Counted from the first letter of the stretch, positions 7,990 through 16,672 are shown. The stretch is DNA of 64,000 nucleotides from Bacteroidales bacterium (GCA_024401925.1 JAKSKD010000002.1:62001-126000), one strand, 5' to 3'. Translations and numbers: made by a program. Notes: generated by a model not told the origin, from the letters alone.

Positions 7990-8901
7990 TTAAAATGTGA
8001 TATGTAGGAACTTACATATTTGCCTTTCCTGATATCCTCTTTTCCGAAGTAATGAGGACAGCTTTGCAATTTCCTCCGGGCCGTATTTTTCAAAATTGCA
8101 TTGCTGAAAATCAAGACCTTGCGCTGAGAGAAGTTTAATCATCTTGTGATATGACGCATAATTGTCGTAGTCATCCTCCAAGTCGAATTCGTTTCCTCTT
8201 CCCAGATCCAGAAGAGAAATGACTTTTGGAAAATTGTCCTTGTAAAGCGAACATAATGCAGTGTAATCCAGAAAGTTGTATCTGTAAATAATCTTGTCAA
8301 GCAATTGCTTCCTTTCGATGTCGGTCAGGTTCTCAAAAATAGTATTCTGACGAGCATAAGTAAGATGAGAATTGGATTCGCACCAATAGTCTAATAGTTT
8401 GACAGCGCACCTGAGTTTGTGCGAAGCTTTGTTCAGTGAAAGTTTTTCTGAAAAGGGTCTGCTGTTATTATAGTATGGTAATAGATTCCAACGAAATTTT
8501 CCGACCGAGTCCGTTAATCCTCCGACAACAGGATTGTTTGCGACATAGCAGACAGCATCCCTGATGCGTTTTGTGACGGTTTTTGGCGCAAATCCAAATG
8601 GCGTCGAAAGCAGTTTGCCTTTTCTGTTGTGTCTTAAGTTATACTCTTTCGTGAAGATGCTGCCAAGTTGTGCGTGAAATAAATAGAACTTGTCCTCGCT
8701 GGAGGCAATCTCTATGGCGTGTAAGTGGTTCGGCATTATGCAGAATGCCAGAACTTTTATTCCATACTTCTTTGCAAGGCAAGAATATATTGTAAACAAC
8801 AATATCTGATCTTCTTGCGTGTAAAATAATATGAACGAATGGTTCGCTTTGAAGTAGACATGGATTGGGACTCCAGCCTTGAAATGCCTGTACCTTTTCA
8901 T
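7990..8901 (-). CDS. REP-associated tyrosine transposase-like (Y1/HUH, IS200-type)
   Basis: A 303-residue HUH single-strand transposase. The N-terminal 150 residues carry the Y1_Tnp pattern: MPNHLHAIEI with the HUH pair H59/H61, and RDAVCYVANNPVVGG with the candidate nucleophile Y119. The rest is a long extension without known motifs. Such RAYT proteins cut and join single-stranded DNA at short hairpin sites. No tnpB/iscB partner is present. Two related 109-bp hairpin elements in direct orientation bracket the gene, in line with a RAYT and its cognate sites. The frame is intact and of full length, so the element may be active. No promoter box is seen upstream. Confidence 0.87.
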   Translation of the reverse strand: MKRYRHFKAGVPIHVYFKANHSFILFYTQEDQILLFTIYSCLAKKYGIKVLAFCIMPNHLHAIEIASSEDKFYLFHAQLGSIFTKEYNLRHNRKGKLLSTPFGFAPKTVTKRIRDAVCYVANNPVVGGLTDSVGKFRWNLLPYYNNSRPFSEKLSLNKASHKLRCAVKLLDYWCESNSHLTYARQNTIFENLTDIERKQLLDKIIYRYNFLDYTALCSLYKDNFPKVISLLDLGRGNEFDLEDDYDNYASYHKMIKLLSAQGLDFQQCNFEKYGPEEIAKLSSLLRKRGYQERQICKFLHITF

Positions 8902-8970
8902 AACAAATCTCCTCCCACTTTACAGAGCTATTCAATATTACACAACGGTGCTTGTCGTATATACTTAGAG

Positions 8971-9079
8971 CGTGGCGCATAAATCGTTGATTCTTAACAG
9001 TTTCTTATTTGATACCCTCGTAATATTGCAGAGGGTATCATTGCGTAATATTCAGTAAATCATTGAATTATGCTCCACG
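8971..9079. repeat. RAYT-flanking hairpin element, right copy (109 bp)
   Basis: Same length and orientation as 7880-7988. The central hairpin pairs GATACCCTC (9011-9019) with GAGGGTATC (9031-9039), a perfect 9-bp stem with an 11-base loop. The outer ends are imperfect inverted repeats of each other, with about 19 of 23 positions matching between the start and the complement of the end, so the whole element could fold into a long cruciform. It lies between the transposase start and the vapC stop. Confidence 0.7.
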
Positions 9080-9111
9080 CTTTGACCAGATCATTAACCG
9101 GCTGGTAGCAT

Positions 9112-9513
9112 TTATTCCATTACCCAGTCCTCGTGCTTCAAATCTTCCAACAGGGAGAAGTGGCTGTCGTGGCTGACGGCAATCAGATTGCCGGCGATAG
9201 CGGTGGACATTATCATCAAATCCAGCGCTGGGACCGGTGTGCCTTGCTTTTTGAGCAGTACCCGCTTCCGGGCGAATACATCCAGGGCCGAAGGTGTCAT
9301 CCGGAGCAGTACAAAATTTTCTTTCAGGAAGTCTATATCCATCTTCTCCTTCTCGTTGCCGCTAAGATAATATCCTGTAAGTAATTCCGAGATTGTGATG
9401 TCGGAAATGAAGCAGTTTCCGGGACCGTGGCTGATGACCTGGCGCTGTATTCCACGACGTGCTTTCAGCATGTCGATGACTGTATTCGTGTCGAGGAGGT
9501 ATTGTTTCACCAT
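9112..9513 (-). CDS. vapC: VapC-type PIN-domain ribonuclease toxin
   Basis: A 133-residue PIN-domain protein. It opens with YLLDTNTVIDML (first catalytic Asp), has the mid-protein acidic ISELLTGYY (Glu), and the C-terminal ALDLMIMSTA and VSHDSHF (Asp pair), the standard Mg2+-binding set of VapC RNases that cleave tRNA or rRNA. Normal length for the family. It overlaps the vapB stop by 7 bp, antitoxin first, as expected for vapBC. It lies beside the RAYT element. Confidence 0.92.
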   Translation of the reverse strand: MVKQYLLDTNTVIDMLKARRGIQRQVISHGPGNCFISDITISELLTGYYLSGNEKEKMDIDFLKENFVLLRMTPSALDVFARKRVLLKKQGTPVPALDLMIMSTAIAGNLIAVSHDSHFSLLEDLKHEDWVME

Positions 9514-9800
9514 ACTGGTATGTCCTTTTCGGGTTCTCCTTTTCTTAGCGATTCCAGATACGTTTCGCTGTCCATCACGCCACCCCAGGTACCGTCATCC
9601 CCGGAATGATACGACAATGCCCTGAAAAAGCCTGTGTTGGGGCCTTCATATTTAATATCTTCTTCCTTCCTGAATGTCAGAACGGGCTGTGTGTCGTCAA
9701 TTATCAGGACATCATCACGCTTGAGAGAGTAGCGTGACATAACAGTTTTCGGGAGGATTATCCCGTTGCTGTTGCCGATACGAACAATATTTACCTTCAT
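9507..9800 (-). CDS. vapB: VapB/MazE-type antitoxin, AbrB-like swapped-hairpin
   Basis: A 97-residue antitoxin. The N-terminal AbrB/MazE-type DNA-binding domain is clear (VRIGNSNGIILPKTVMSRYSL), and the C-terminal tail (residues 55-97) is acidic with aromatic residues for toxin wrapping. The start at 9800 (MKVNIVRIG) is chosen over the upstream ATG at 9830 because a complete promoter lies at 9806-9836; a start at 9830 would fall inside it. The -7 box ends 5 nt before this ATG, so the message would be nearly leaderless. Expected to repress its own promoter with VapC. Confidence 0.88.
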   Translation of the reverse strand: MKVNIVRIGNSNGIILPKTVMSRYSLKRDDVLIIDDTQPVLTFRKEEDIKYEGPNTGFFRALSYHSGDDGTWGGVMDSETYLESLRKGEPEKDIPVW

Positions 9801-9805
9801 ATCGA

Positions 9806-9836
9806 CAAAACTATATATTTGTTCTAACATTACAAA
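9806..9836 (-). promoter_or_regulatory. vapBC promoter (TTTG-N19-TAGTTTTG)
   Basis: On the minus strand TTTG (complement of 9833-9836), 19 bp, then TAGTTTTG (complement of 9806-9813), followed by TCGAT and the vapB ATG. Two TTTGTAA direct repeats about 13 bp apart lie at and upstream of the -33 element and are possible VapB contacts. Confidence 0.72.
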
Positions 9837-9859
9837 ATAGTTTTACAAATTATTGCAAT

Positions 9860-10759
9860 TCATTTTATATTGATGGCATAGACATACCTGGAATTCCTCT
9901 CTATCCCATTTCCGTCATTGACGACAATGTTGTATTCCCTGACATCGCTGCCTCGTCTGCATACAATATTAATTTCCGTGTGCGGGGAGCCAAGACCGCC
10001 CTCGGAGGCATACGGATAGCAGTAGAGTGTAAGTCCGGCCCTGTACGGAAACTCCTGCCCCGCAGGTTCGATTCCGTATGATGTAAATCCTGAATTGTCA
10101 AGCACTGTCGTGCGCGTGTTGATATTCTTCAGTCTGACGCTGATGGAATTTATCGGGGCAGAGGTTTTGATTTCAGAAATCACCACCTCGCAGAGCAGGG
10201 GATTGAGATTCACTGTGCAGCTCCCGTCTTTCCCGGCATAGAAATTCGCTTCTCCGCACATCAGAGGGTATTCAGGGTCGTCGTCTGCGAAATCAAAGAC
10301 AAAGCCCTGCAGGTCCTCATAATTGCTGAAATTCGAGAACATCAACTTGTCTGACGGGCAGTTCGCTATCAGCACGATTCGCTTTCTGCCGGAGGTGGAT
10401 GTCGCGTTGAAGTAGTTGCCGAGCCTGTAGCCGTCTGTCCGCTCGTAGGAGTCCAGCGACATGTCCCCGTCCGCATTGAATACGAATATGTCCAGGCTCT
10501 TGATCCCCAAGACTGCAGATGCCTTGGTTGTCCGGCCGTCATTACCTATAAAGACAGGAGTAGTTACTGTGTTGCTTCCATCAATGGGATTGCTCTTCGA
10601 AAGGAAAAATCCATCATCGTAACCGGAACCGACCGTACTGCTGAAAGGCTCCAATTTTGAACAGGAAGACAAAAAGGCCGGACACGGGATTATAAGCAAG
10701 CCGGGCAAGAACGCCCTGAGAAACAGTAGAATAAGAAGATGTGCCCGACCTTTTGTCAT
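9860..10759 (-). CDS. FimB/Mfa2-like fimbria-anchor lipoprotein
   Basis: A 299-residue secreted lipoprotein. A hydrophobic N-terminus ends in the lipobox FLSSC (Cys about residue 33), so it should be lipid-anchored. The segment KSLDIFVFNADGDMSLDSYERTDGYRL, followed by RKRIVLIANCPSD, resembles the FimB/Mfa2 and fimbrillin family, in which an N-terminal beta-sandwich opens with LDIFVFD-type strands. Such proteins cap or anchor type V fimbriae of Bacteroidales. No shaft subunit gene is adjacent, so it may be an orphan or work with a distant locus. A TAGCTTTG box lies only 4 nt before the ATG. Confidence 0.6.
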   Translation of the reverse strand: MTKGRAHLLILLFLRAFLPGLLIIPCPAFLSSCSKLEPFSSTVGSGYDDGFFLSKSNPIDGSNTVTTPVFIGNDGRTTKASAVLGIKSLDIFVFNADGDMSLDSYERTDGYRLGNYFNATSTSGRKRIVLIANCPSDKLMFSNFSNYEDLQGFVFDFADDDPEYPLMCGEANFYAGKDGSCTVNLNPLLCEVVISEIKTSAPINSISVRLKNINTRTTVLDNSGFTSYGIEPAGQEFPYRAGLTLYCYPYASEGGLGSPHTEINIVCRRGSDVREYNIVVNDGNGIERNSRYVYAINIK

Positions 10760-10763
10760 AGTG

Positions 10764-10825
10764 CAAAGCTATGGCGGGAAATCGGGATGGACATCATCAT
10801 ATAAAAAACAATACCGACAAATATA
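10764..10825 (-). promoter_or_regulatory. Two candidate -7 boxes for the FimB/Mfa2-like gene
   Basis: The complement of 10818-10825 reads TATATTTG (about 58 nt from the ATG) and that of 10764-10771 reads TAGCTTTG (4 nt from the ATG). Both match TAnnTTTG. Neither has a clear TTG at the right spacing, so I cannot choose between them. Confidence 0.4.
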
Positions 10826-10842
10826 AGTTTGACACCATATAT

Positions 10843-10876
10843 AAAAAAAGAACCGGCCCCCAAAGACCGGTTCTTT
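10843..10876 (-). terminator. Rho-independent terminator of the nqr operon
   Basis: AAAGAACCGG (10847-10856) pairs with CCGGTTCTTT (10867-10876) around a 10-base loop. Read on the minus strand it is followed by a run of T, 17 bp after the nqrF stop. Confidence 0.85.
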
Positions 10877-10892
10877 AAATATGAAGTTTTTA

Positions 10893-12167
10893 TTAACCTC
10901 CGAAATTGTCGTAGTAAACGTTCTCAGGAGAAACTCCAAGGCTGTCAAGCAGGTTGTTGACAGATGATACCATCATAGGAGGACCGCACATGAAGTACTT
11001 GATGTCCTCCGGAGCCTCGTGGTCCTTGAGGTAGGTCTCGTTCATCACATTGTGTACGAAGCCTGCCACATAAGGAACTCCCGCTGCATCAGCTGCAGGA
11101 TCCGGACGGTCGAGAGCGAGGTGGAAGTGGAAGTTAGGGAACTCCCTTTCGATCTCTGCGAAGTCCTCGAGATAGAATGCCTCGACAAGTGCACGTGCAC
11201 CATAGAAGAAGTTGACCTGACGGCCTGTCTTGAGGGTCTTGAAGAGATGCATGATATGGCTGCGGAGAGGAGCCATACCTGCGCCACCGCCTACGAAGAT
11301 GTATTCCTGATCGATAGGGTCGTTCTCCGGGAGAAGGAATTCTCCGTAAGGACCGCTGATCATCACCTTGTCACCAGGCTTTCTTGTGAATACGTATGAA
11401 GAAGCGATTCCCGGATTTACAGGGAGAAGCTTAGGACCCAGCTCGCGAGGGACTGACCTGTCGAAAGGAGGGGTTGCGATACGTACGTTGAGCTTGATGA
11501 TATTGTCCTCAGCAGGATAAGAGGCCATAGAGTACGCCCTGATGGTAGGTTCCGGGTTGATGGATTCGAGGTTGAAGAATCCGTATTTCTCCCAGTCGCC
11601 GCGATATTCAGGCTCCACGTCGATATCCTTGAAGTAGAGGTGATATGCAGGAATGTCAATCTGGATGTATTCTCCGGACTTGAAGTCGATGTGCTCACCT
11701 TCAGGAAGCCTTACTGTGAATTCCTTGATGAAGGTTGCCACATTCTTGTTGGAGATTACTTCGCACTCAAGCTTCTTGACTGACAGAGCGGACTCTGCAA
11801 CCTTGATCTTGAGGTTGTCCTTGACCTTCACCTGGCAGCCGAGCCTCCAGTTGTCCTTGATCTGTTTCTTGTTGAAGAAACCGACCTCGGTAGGGAGGAT
11901 GGTGCCGCCGCCTTCGAGAACCTGCACCTTGCACTGGCCGCAGTTTGCTTTTCCGCCACAAGCTGACGGAAGGAAGATCTTCTGCTCTGCAAGAGTGCTC
12001 ATAAGTGATGCTCCAGGTTTAACTTCGAGAGTCTTCTTACCGTCATTGATGTCGATCTGGACGGTTCCTGAAGGAGTGAGCCAAGCTTTGATTATAAGCA
12101 GGATAGCTACCAATACGAGGATAACTATCACCATTATTGCCATTGCGGAATAAATTGTACTGGTCAT
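10893..12167 (-). CDS. nqrF: Na+-translocating NADH:quinone reductase subunit F
   Basis: A 424-residue NqrF, the NADH-oxidising entry subunit of the Na+-pumping NADH:ubiquinone (here probably menaquinone) reductase. One membrane helix (residues 8-28) precedes a 2Fe-2S ferredoxin domain with C70, C76, C79 and C111, then a FAD-binding segment (RAYSMASYP) and an NADH-binding domain (FVGGGAGMAPLRSH, and CGPPMM near the end). Full length for the family. An AGGAGG Shine-Dalgarno lies about 9 nt before the ATG. It is the last gene of the operon and is followed by a strong terminator. Confidence 0.97.
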   Translation of the reverse strand: MTSTIYSAMAIMVIVILVLVAILLIIKAWLTPSGTVQIDINDGKKTLEVKPGASLMSTLAEQKIFLPSACGGKANCGQCKVQVLEGGGTILPTEVGFFNKKQIKDNWRLGCQVKVKDNLKIKVAESALSVKKLECEVISNKNVATFIKEFTVRLPEGEHIDFKSGEYIQIDIPAYHLYFKDIDVEPEYRGDWEKYGFFNLESINPEPTIRAYSMASYPAEDNIIKLNVRIATPPFDRSVPRELGPKLLPVNPGIASSYVFTRKPGDKVMISGPYGEFLLPENDPIDQEYIFVGGGAGMAPLRSHIMHLFKTLKTGRQVNFFYGARALVEAFYLEDFAEIEREFPNFHFHLALDRPDPAADAAGVPYVAGFVHNVMNETYLKDHEAPEDIKYFMCGPPMMVSSVNNLLDSLGVSPENVYYDNFGG

Positions 12168-12182
12168 AATTCTGTCCTCCTG

Positions 12183-12797
12183 TTAGTTTCCTATACCCAT
12201 AAATGCCATAAAGGCGATACCCATAAGACCTACGGTGATGAAAGCGATACCTGTTCCTTTCAAACCCTTAGGTACGTTGCTGTATGCCATCTTCTCACGG
12301 ATTGCGGCAAGGGCTACGATGGCGAGCCACCAGCCGATACCTGAACCGAGAGCGTAAACAGCGGATTCACGGATGCCTGCGAAGTCCTTCTGTTGCATGA
12401 ACAGGGAAGCTCCGAGGATGGCGCAGTTCACGGCGATAAGCGGCAGATAGATTCCGAGTGAGGCGTAGAGGGCAGGGAGGAATTTCTCCACAACCATCTC
12501 CACAACCTGTGTGAATCCTGCGATTACTGCAATGAAGATGATGAAGCTGAGGAAGCTCAGGTCCACGTTTGCAAACTTTTCTCCCAACCACGCAAGCGCA
12601 CCCGGCTGGAGCACGTAGGTGTTGAGCAGATAGTTCACAGGAAGTGTGATGAGCAACATGAAGATGACGGCGATACCAAGACCGTTCGCCGTCTTGACAT
12701 TCTTCGATACTGCCAGGTATGAACACATACCGAGGAAGTATGAGAAAATCATATTGTCAACAAATATTGACTTTACGAATAAACTGATGTATTCCAT
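12183..12797 (-). CDS. nqrE: Na+-translocating NADH:quinone reductase subunit E
   Basis: A 204-residue membrane subunit with six predicted helices. It starts [32 protein letters not shown], the family signature with the conserved Cys that, with NqrD, ligands the intramembrane iron centre. NqrD and NqrE are inverted-topology homologues forming the core of the pump. It lies 15 bp before nqrF and 15 bp after nqrD. Confidence 0.97.
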   Translation of the reverse strand: MEYISLFVKSIFVDNMIFSYFLGMCSYLAVSKNVKTANGLGIAVIFMLLITLPVNYLLNTYVLQPGALAWLGEKFANVDLSFLSFIIFIAVIAGFTQVVEMVVEKFLPALYASLGIYLPLIAVNCAILGASLFMQQKDFAGIRESAVYALGSGIGWWLAIVALAAIREKMAYSNVPKGLKGTGIAFITVGLMGIAFMAFMGIGN

Positions 12798-12812
12798 AAT
12801 CGATATGCGTTA

Positions 12813-13427
12813 TTATTTTTCCTGTAAGTCCTTGTCAAATGACCTGTGTGCCCAGATGATGCATCCCAGGAGGATGAGCGCCATAGGCGGAAGAATCACG
12901 AGACCGTTGTTTGTGTATCCGATGGCTGAAAGGACAGGGAAACCGAAGAGGGTTCCGCTTCCGAACAGCTCTCTGAAGAATGCTACGATGATGAGGATAA
13001 GCCCGTATCCGACACCGCTTGCCAGACCGTCAAGAAGAGAAGGAATCGGCTTGTTTCCGAGGGCGAATGCCTCGATGCGACCCATTACGATACAGTTCGT
13101 GATGATGAGTCCGATATATACAGACAGCTGCTTGTCTATTGAATATGTAGCCTCGAAAGCCTTGAGGAACTGGTCCACAAGGATAACCATGAGGGCTACT
13201 ACAACCAGCTGTATAATGATACGTACGCGGTTAGGGATGGTGTTCCTGATGAGGGAGCAGATGAGGCTTGACAGACCGGTAACTATTGTTACTGAGAGAG
13301 CCATCACGAGGGCGCCCTTGAGCTCGACGGTTACGGCGAGGGAAGAGCAGATACCCAGTACAAGGACAGTGATAGGATTGCCCTTGAGGATAGGGTTGAG
13401 AATAGTTTCTTTAAGTTTACTGTTCAT
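12813..13427 (-). CDS. nqrD: Na+-translocating NADH:quinone reductase subunit D
   Basis: A 204-residue six-helix subunit (MNSKLKETILNPILKGNPITVLVLGICSSLAVT), with the family's conserved GICSSLAVT Cys. I set the start at 13427, not the upstream ATG at 13445, because GAGGAGG lies 9 nt before it and the family starts here. It overlaps the nqrC stop by 11 bp, implying translational coupling. It partners NqrE around the membrane iron cofactor. Confidence 0.96.
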   Translation of the reverse strand: MNSKLKETILNPILKGNPITVLVLGICSSLAVTVELKGALVMALSVTIVTGLSSLICSLIRNTIPNRVRIIIQLVVVALMVILVDQFLKAFEATYSIDKQLSVYIGLIITNCIVMGRIEAFALGNKPIPSLLDGLASGVGYGLILIIVAFFRELFGSGTLFGFPVLSAIGYTNNGLVILPPMALILLGCIIWAHRSFDKDLQEK

Positions 13428-14163
13428 CGCTTGTTTCCTCCTCAATAGTTACGTTTTCTTCTGTTTCTTCTGATATCGCTGCAAAGAACTGTGCCAGTTC
13501 GACATCATAAGCCTTGAGCCAGGTGTTGATGGCTGCATCGAGTCCTTTCGACGTCATAGTAGCTCCGGTAATTGCATCGATTGCATTCTGCTTTCCTTCA
13601 GGCGCTCCGCCCTTCACGATATTGAAAGGCTTTACGTCTTCAAAGTCGATGACCTTGCCTGCAAACTGAGCGCGGAATGAAGGGTCGTCCTTGATCTTGC
13701 CGCCGAGGCCCGGAGTCTCGGATTCATGGTCGAAGTATGCCCCTGCGATAGTCCTGCAGTCGCTGTTCAATGCGATATATCCCCAGACAGGTCCCCAAAG
13801 TCCTGCTCCATATACAGGAAGGACGATGGTTCCGTTCTTGAAAGTATAGACTGGCAGTTCGAGGTCTTCGCTGCCGTCCTTGATCTTGTAGTTGAGAGCC
13901 TTGAGCTGTGAGGTGGAGGTGATCACAGGTTCTCCTGCGAGGTTCTCCTCGAAGAACTTGATGGTTTCGGCATTGCCGATTTCCTTCCAGTGCTCTTTCT
14001 CTCCGAACTGTGCTGCAGTCAATATCTGGCTGATTGTTTCAGCTTTCTCGTTGGCAGCCTGCTTAGGCCCGAGAGTCTGGGAAACGAATGCCAGAACCGC
14101 AGCAACCAATACACAGACCAGAGTCGTGTATATGACGGTGTATGTATTACTGTTGGTATTCAT
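13417..14163 (-). CDS. nqrC: Na+-translocating NADH:quinone reductase subunit C
   Basis: A 248-residue subunit with an N-terminal membrane helix and a large periplasmic FMN domain. The covalent flavinylation motif is DAITGATMTS, with T202 the expected FMN-bearing Thr (attached by ApbE, which is not in this window). LWGPVWGYIAL and the ETPGLGG motif are typical. An acidic C-terminal tail of about 20 residues (EETEENVTIEEE) extends past the usual end. 2 bp separate it from nqrB. Confidence 0.97.
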   Translation of the reverse strand: MNTNSNTYTVIYTTLVCVLVAAVLAFVSQTLGPKQAANEKAETISQILTAAQFGEKEHWKEIGNAETIKFFEENLAGEPVITSTSQLKALNYKIKDGSEDLELPVYTFKNGTIVLPVYGAGLWGPVWGYIALNSDCRTIAGAYFDHESETPGLGGKIKDDPSFRAQFAGKVIDFEDVKPFNIVKGGAPEGKQNAIDAITGATMTSKGLDAAINTWLKAYDVELAQFFAAISEETEENVTIEEETSDEQ

Positions 14164-14165
14164 AT

Positions 14166-15308
14166 CTATGCGGTTTTGACTGATTTTTTGTTTTTACGTG
14201 CAATGTGCGCGTCTATTACGACGTGGTCGATGAGTGGTGCGAATGTGTTGCCGAGAAGGATTGCGAGCATCATACCTTCTGCATATCCAGGGTTGAACAG
14301 CCTGATCACAACGCAGATGGCACCGATGAGGAAGCCGTAGATCCATTTGCCGCATTCAGTCTGTGCAGAGGTTACAGGGTCTGTAGCCATAAATACTGTA
14401 CCGAATGCGAAACCGCCCATTACGAGATGGTAGTATGCAGGGATGTCCGTTGCTCCGCAGAGAGAAGCTATCCAGCCTACGACGAGGGCGCCGCCGACAG
14501 AAGATACCATTATCTTCCAGCTTGCTACGCCGGTGTAGAGAAGGATGGCTGCACCGAGAAGGATGGCGATAACTGAAGTCTCGCCGACTGATCCCGGAAC
14601 GCCTCCCCAGAACATTGTCCAGAATGAGGTCCCGTACTGTGCCCCGCAGTTTGTGAGAGCGTCCAGACCGTCTCCTGCGAAGGAGAGAGGGGTTGCTCCC
14701 GTAGCTGCATCAATCATAGTCTCTCCCTTCTTCATTGCAATCCAGCTGCTTGAACCGGACATATCGTTAGGATATGAGAAGAAGAGGAAGGCTCTGGTGA
14801 GGAGGGCCGGGTTCCAAATGTTCATACCTGTTCCTCCGAACACTTCCTTGCCGAAAAGAACGGCGAAAGCAACTGCTACTGCGAGCATCCAGAGAGGAAC
14901 GTCAACAGGAACGATTAGAGGAATGAGCATACCTGACATCAGGTACCCTTCATTCACTTCCTCATTCCTTATCTGTGCAGATGCGAACTCGATGAAGAGT
15001 CCGACAACATAAGCTACTATATAGAGAGGAATAACTCTCCAGAGACCGAACCAGAAGTTCTGGAAGATGTGTGCTCCAGTGACTCCGAGTGCGAGTGAGT
15101 GCTGGTATCCGACATTCCACATACCGAAGATTGCGGCAGGGATGGCGGAAATCACAGCGATGATCATAATTCTCTTCAGATCGACTGAATCCCTGACGTG
15201 TGCGCCCTTGAGGGTCACAGTGCCCGGGACTCTGAGGAATGTCTCAAAAGCATCCACAGTCGAGTGGAGGAATCCGAATTTTCCGCCTTTTTCAAAAATC
15301 TGTAACAT
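14166..15308 (-). CDS. nqrB: Na+-translocating NADH:quinone reductase subunit B
   Basis: A 380-residue multi-helix membrane subunit that carries a covalent FMN and riboflavin and takes part in Na+ translocation and quinone reduction. The flavinylation motif is AATGATPLS, with T206 the expected attachment residue. Helices at about 46-66, 85-110, 125-155 and several beyond 250 match the family. It lies 5 bp after nqrA. Confidence 0.97.
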   Translation of the reverse strand: MLQIFEKGGKFGFLHSTVDAFETFLRVPGTVTLKGAHVRDSVDLKRIMIIAVISAIPAAIFGMWNVGYQHSLALGVTGAHIFQNFWFGLWRVIPLYIVAYVVGLFIEFASAQIRNEEVNEGYLMSGMLIPLIVPVDVPLWMLAVAVAFAVLFGKEVFGGTGMNIWNPALLTRAFLFFSYPNDMSGSSSWIAMKKGETMIDAATGATPLSFAGDGLDALTNCGAQYGTSFWTMFWGGVPGSVGETSVIAILLGAAILLYTGVASWKIMVSSVGGALVVGWIASLCGATDIPAYYHLVMGGFAFGTVFMATDPVTSAQTECGKWIYGFLIGAICVVIRLFNPGYAEGMMLAILLGNTFAPLIDHVVIDAHIARKNKKSVKTA

Positions 15309-15313
15309 AACTT

Positions 15314-16672
15314 TTAAGCCATTTCTTTAAGCATCAGGTCTATGCCGCCTGCGACAATGTCCTGGATGTTGTTCTTTGAAGGATCTATGAATTCACAAGT
15401 TGCAAAATCCTCAGGAAGCACTTCGTAGATACCGTATTTCTCCATCTTGTCGATGTCTCCGGCGAGGCAGGCCTTGATGAGGTAGGTAGGGAAGATGTCC
15501 ATAGGGAGGACGTCTGCATAATATGAGTCTGACATCACGAAAGCACGCGGGCCTCCGTGGAGGTTGGTGTCCATATCGTACTTCTTCCAGAATACGAATC
15601 TTGAGAAGTATGAACGTGTGGCGCTGAACTGGTTGAACCGGAAAGGTCTTGCCCATCCGAAAAGTTCTGTGTCCGTACCTTCCTGCAGGATTGTGATCTG
15701 GTCATCGAAGAAACCGAGATAGCCGTTGAACCCGATTGTCTTTCCTGAAAGAGGGTCTCCGCTGACGATTCTGGCATCTGTCGAGTTCCCGTAGAATTCG
15801 TGGATGTAATCCACAGGAGTTCCAGGGAATGTCTCGATGTAGCCGTAATCGAGGGCCTTAGGACCGGTGACAGCGACTTTGCGCTTGAGCTCCACGCGGC
15901 CGGTGAGGAAAAGTTTGCCGATTGCAGCAAGGAGGACAGGACTAACAGTCCATACAGTCTCATCTTTCCTGATAGGGTCGATGTGACTGATCTGCACGCC
16001 TACATTGCCTGCAGGGTGCTTGCCCTTGAACTGATGGATCTCTGCATTTGTGAGCCTGTGGAACGGGCTGTTTTCGAAACCGCAGGCATTGACGGAGACG
16101 TGTACCTTGGTGCCTGTGAGCTTGCCGAGAGCGTTGATTCCTTCCTGAATGGCCGGAATCTGGTCGCCGAGAGTGAATTCAAGATCCGCTGCAAGAGGCG
16201 CGGTCTTGAATGCTGAAACAAATACAGCCTTAGGTGTTGCATCCGGATCCGCTATTACACCATAAGGTCTCTGAACCAATGAAGGCCAGAGACCGCTGTT
16301 GAGGAGTGCTTCCTTGATTTCGCTTGCGCTGAGGTCCGCGGACTTCTTTGCGCCGAAATCGACATACTCCATCTTGGAATCCGTCTTGATAACAACTGCC
16401 AAAAGTTTTCTCTTCTCGCCCCTGACAATCTCGGAAACTACTCCGCTTACCGGAGCTGTAAGAAGAATCTCAGGATGCGTCTTGTCCGCCAAAACCGGGG
16501 TGCCCGCAAGAACCCTGTCCCCCTCTTTGACAAGAAGCCTCGGAAGGAAGCCCTTGAAATCGGAAGGCTGGATTGCAACAGTGTCAGGTACCTTCGTCTT
16601 GGTGACATTGAGGGTGGCTTCTCCGCTGATAGGAATTGCCAACCCCTTCTTCAATTCGATGTAGTTTGACAT
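15314..16672 (-). CDS. nqrA: Na+-translocating NADH:quinone reductase subunit A
   Basis: A 452-residue soluble, membrane-associated subunit. It starts MSNYIELKKGLAIPISGEA, and the N-terminal barrel-sandwich resembles RnfC (VLAGTPVLADKTHPEILLTAPVSG). First gene of nqrABCDEF, all on the minus strand with gaps of 15 bp or less or overlaps, so the six are one transcript. No perfect promoter box is seen: the best -7 candidate, the complement of 16714-16721 (TATCTTCG), has one mismatch. The operon couples NADH oxidation to a sodium gradient. Confidence 0.97.
   Translation of the reverse strand: MSNYIELKKGLAIPISGEATLNVTKTKVPDTVAIQPSDFKGFLPRLLVKEGDRVLAGTPVLADKTHPEILLTAPVSGVVSEIVRGEKRKLLAVVIKTDSKMEYVDFGAKKSADLSASEIKEALLNSGLWPSLVQRPYGVIADPDATPKAVFVSAFKTAPLAADLEFTLGDQIPAIQEGINALGKLTGTKVHVSVNACGFENSPFHRLTNAEIHQFKGKHPAGNVGVQISHIDPIRKDETVWTVSPVLLAAIGKLFLTGRVELKRKVAVTGPKALDYGYIETFPGTPVDYIHEFYGNSTDARIVSGDPLSGKTIGFNGYLGFFDDQITILQEGTDTELFGWARPFRFNQFSATRSYFSRFVFWKKYDMDTNLHGGPRAFVMSDSYYADVLPMDIFPTYLIKACLAGDIDKMEKYGIYEVLPEDFATCEFIDPSKNNIQDIVAGGIDLMLKEMA

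Noticed and set aside
7880..9079. Complete IS200/IS605 insertion sequence
   Set aside because: No tnpB/iscB gene is present and the transposase is longer than IS200 TnpA; it fits a RAYT-type unit better.
9801..9830. Upstream ATG for the VapB antitoxin
   Set aside because: It lies inside the promoter at 9806-9836 and upstream of the AbrB-like domain start; the ATG at 9800 is better placed.
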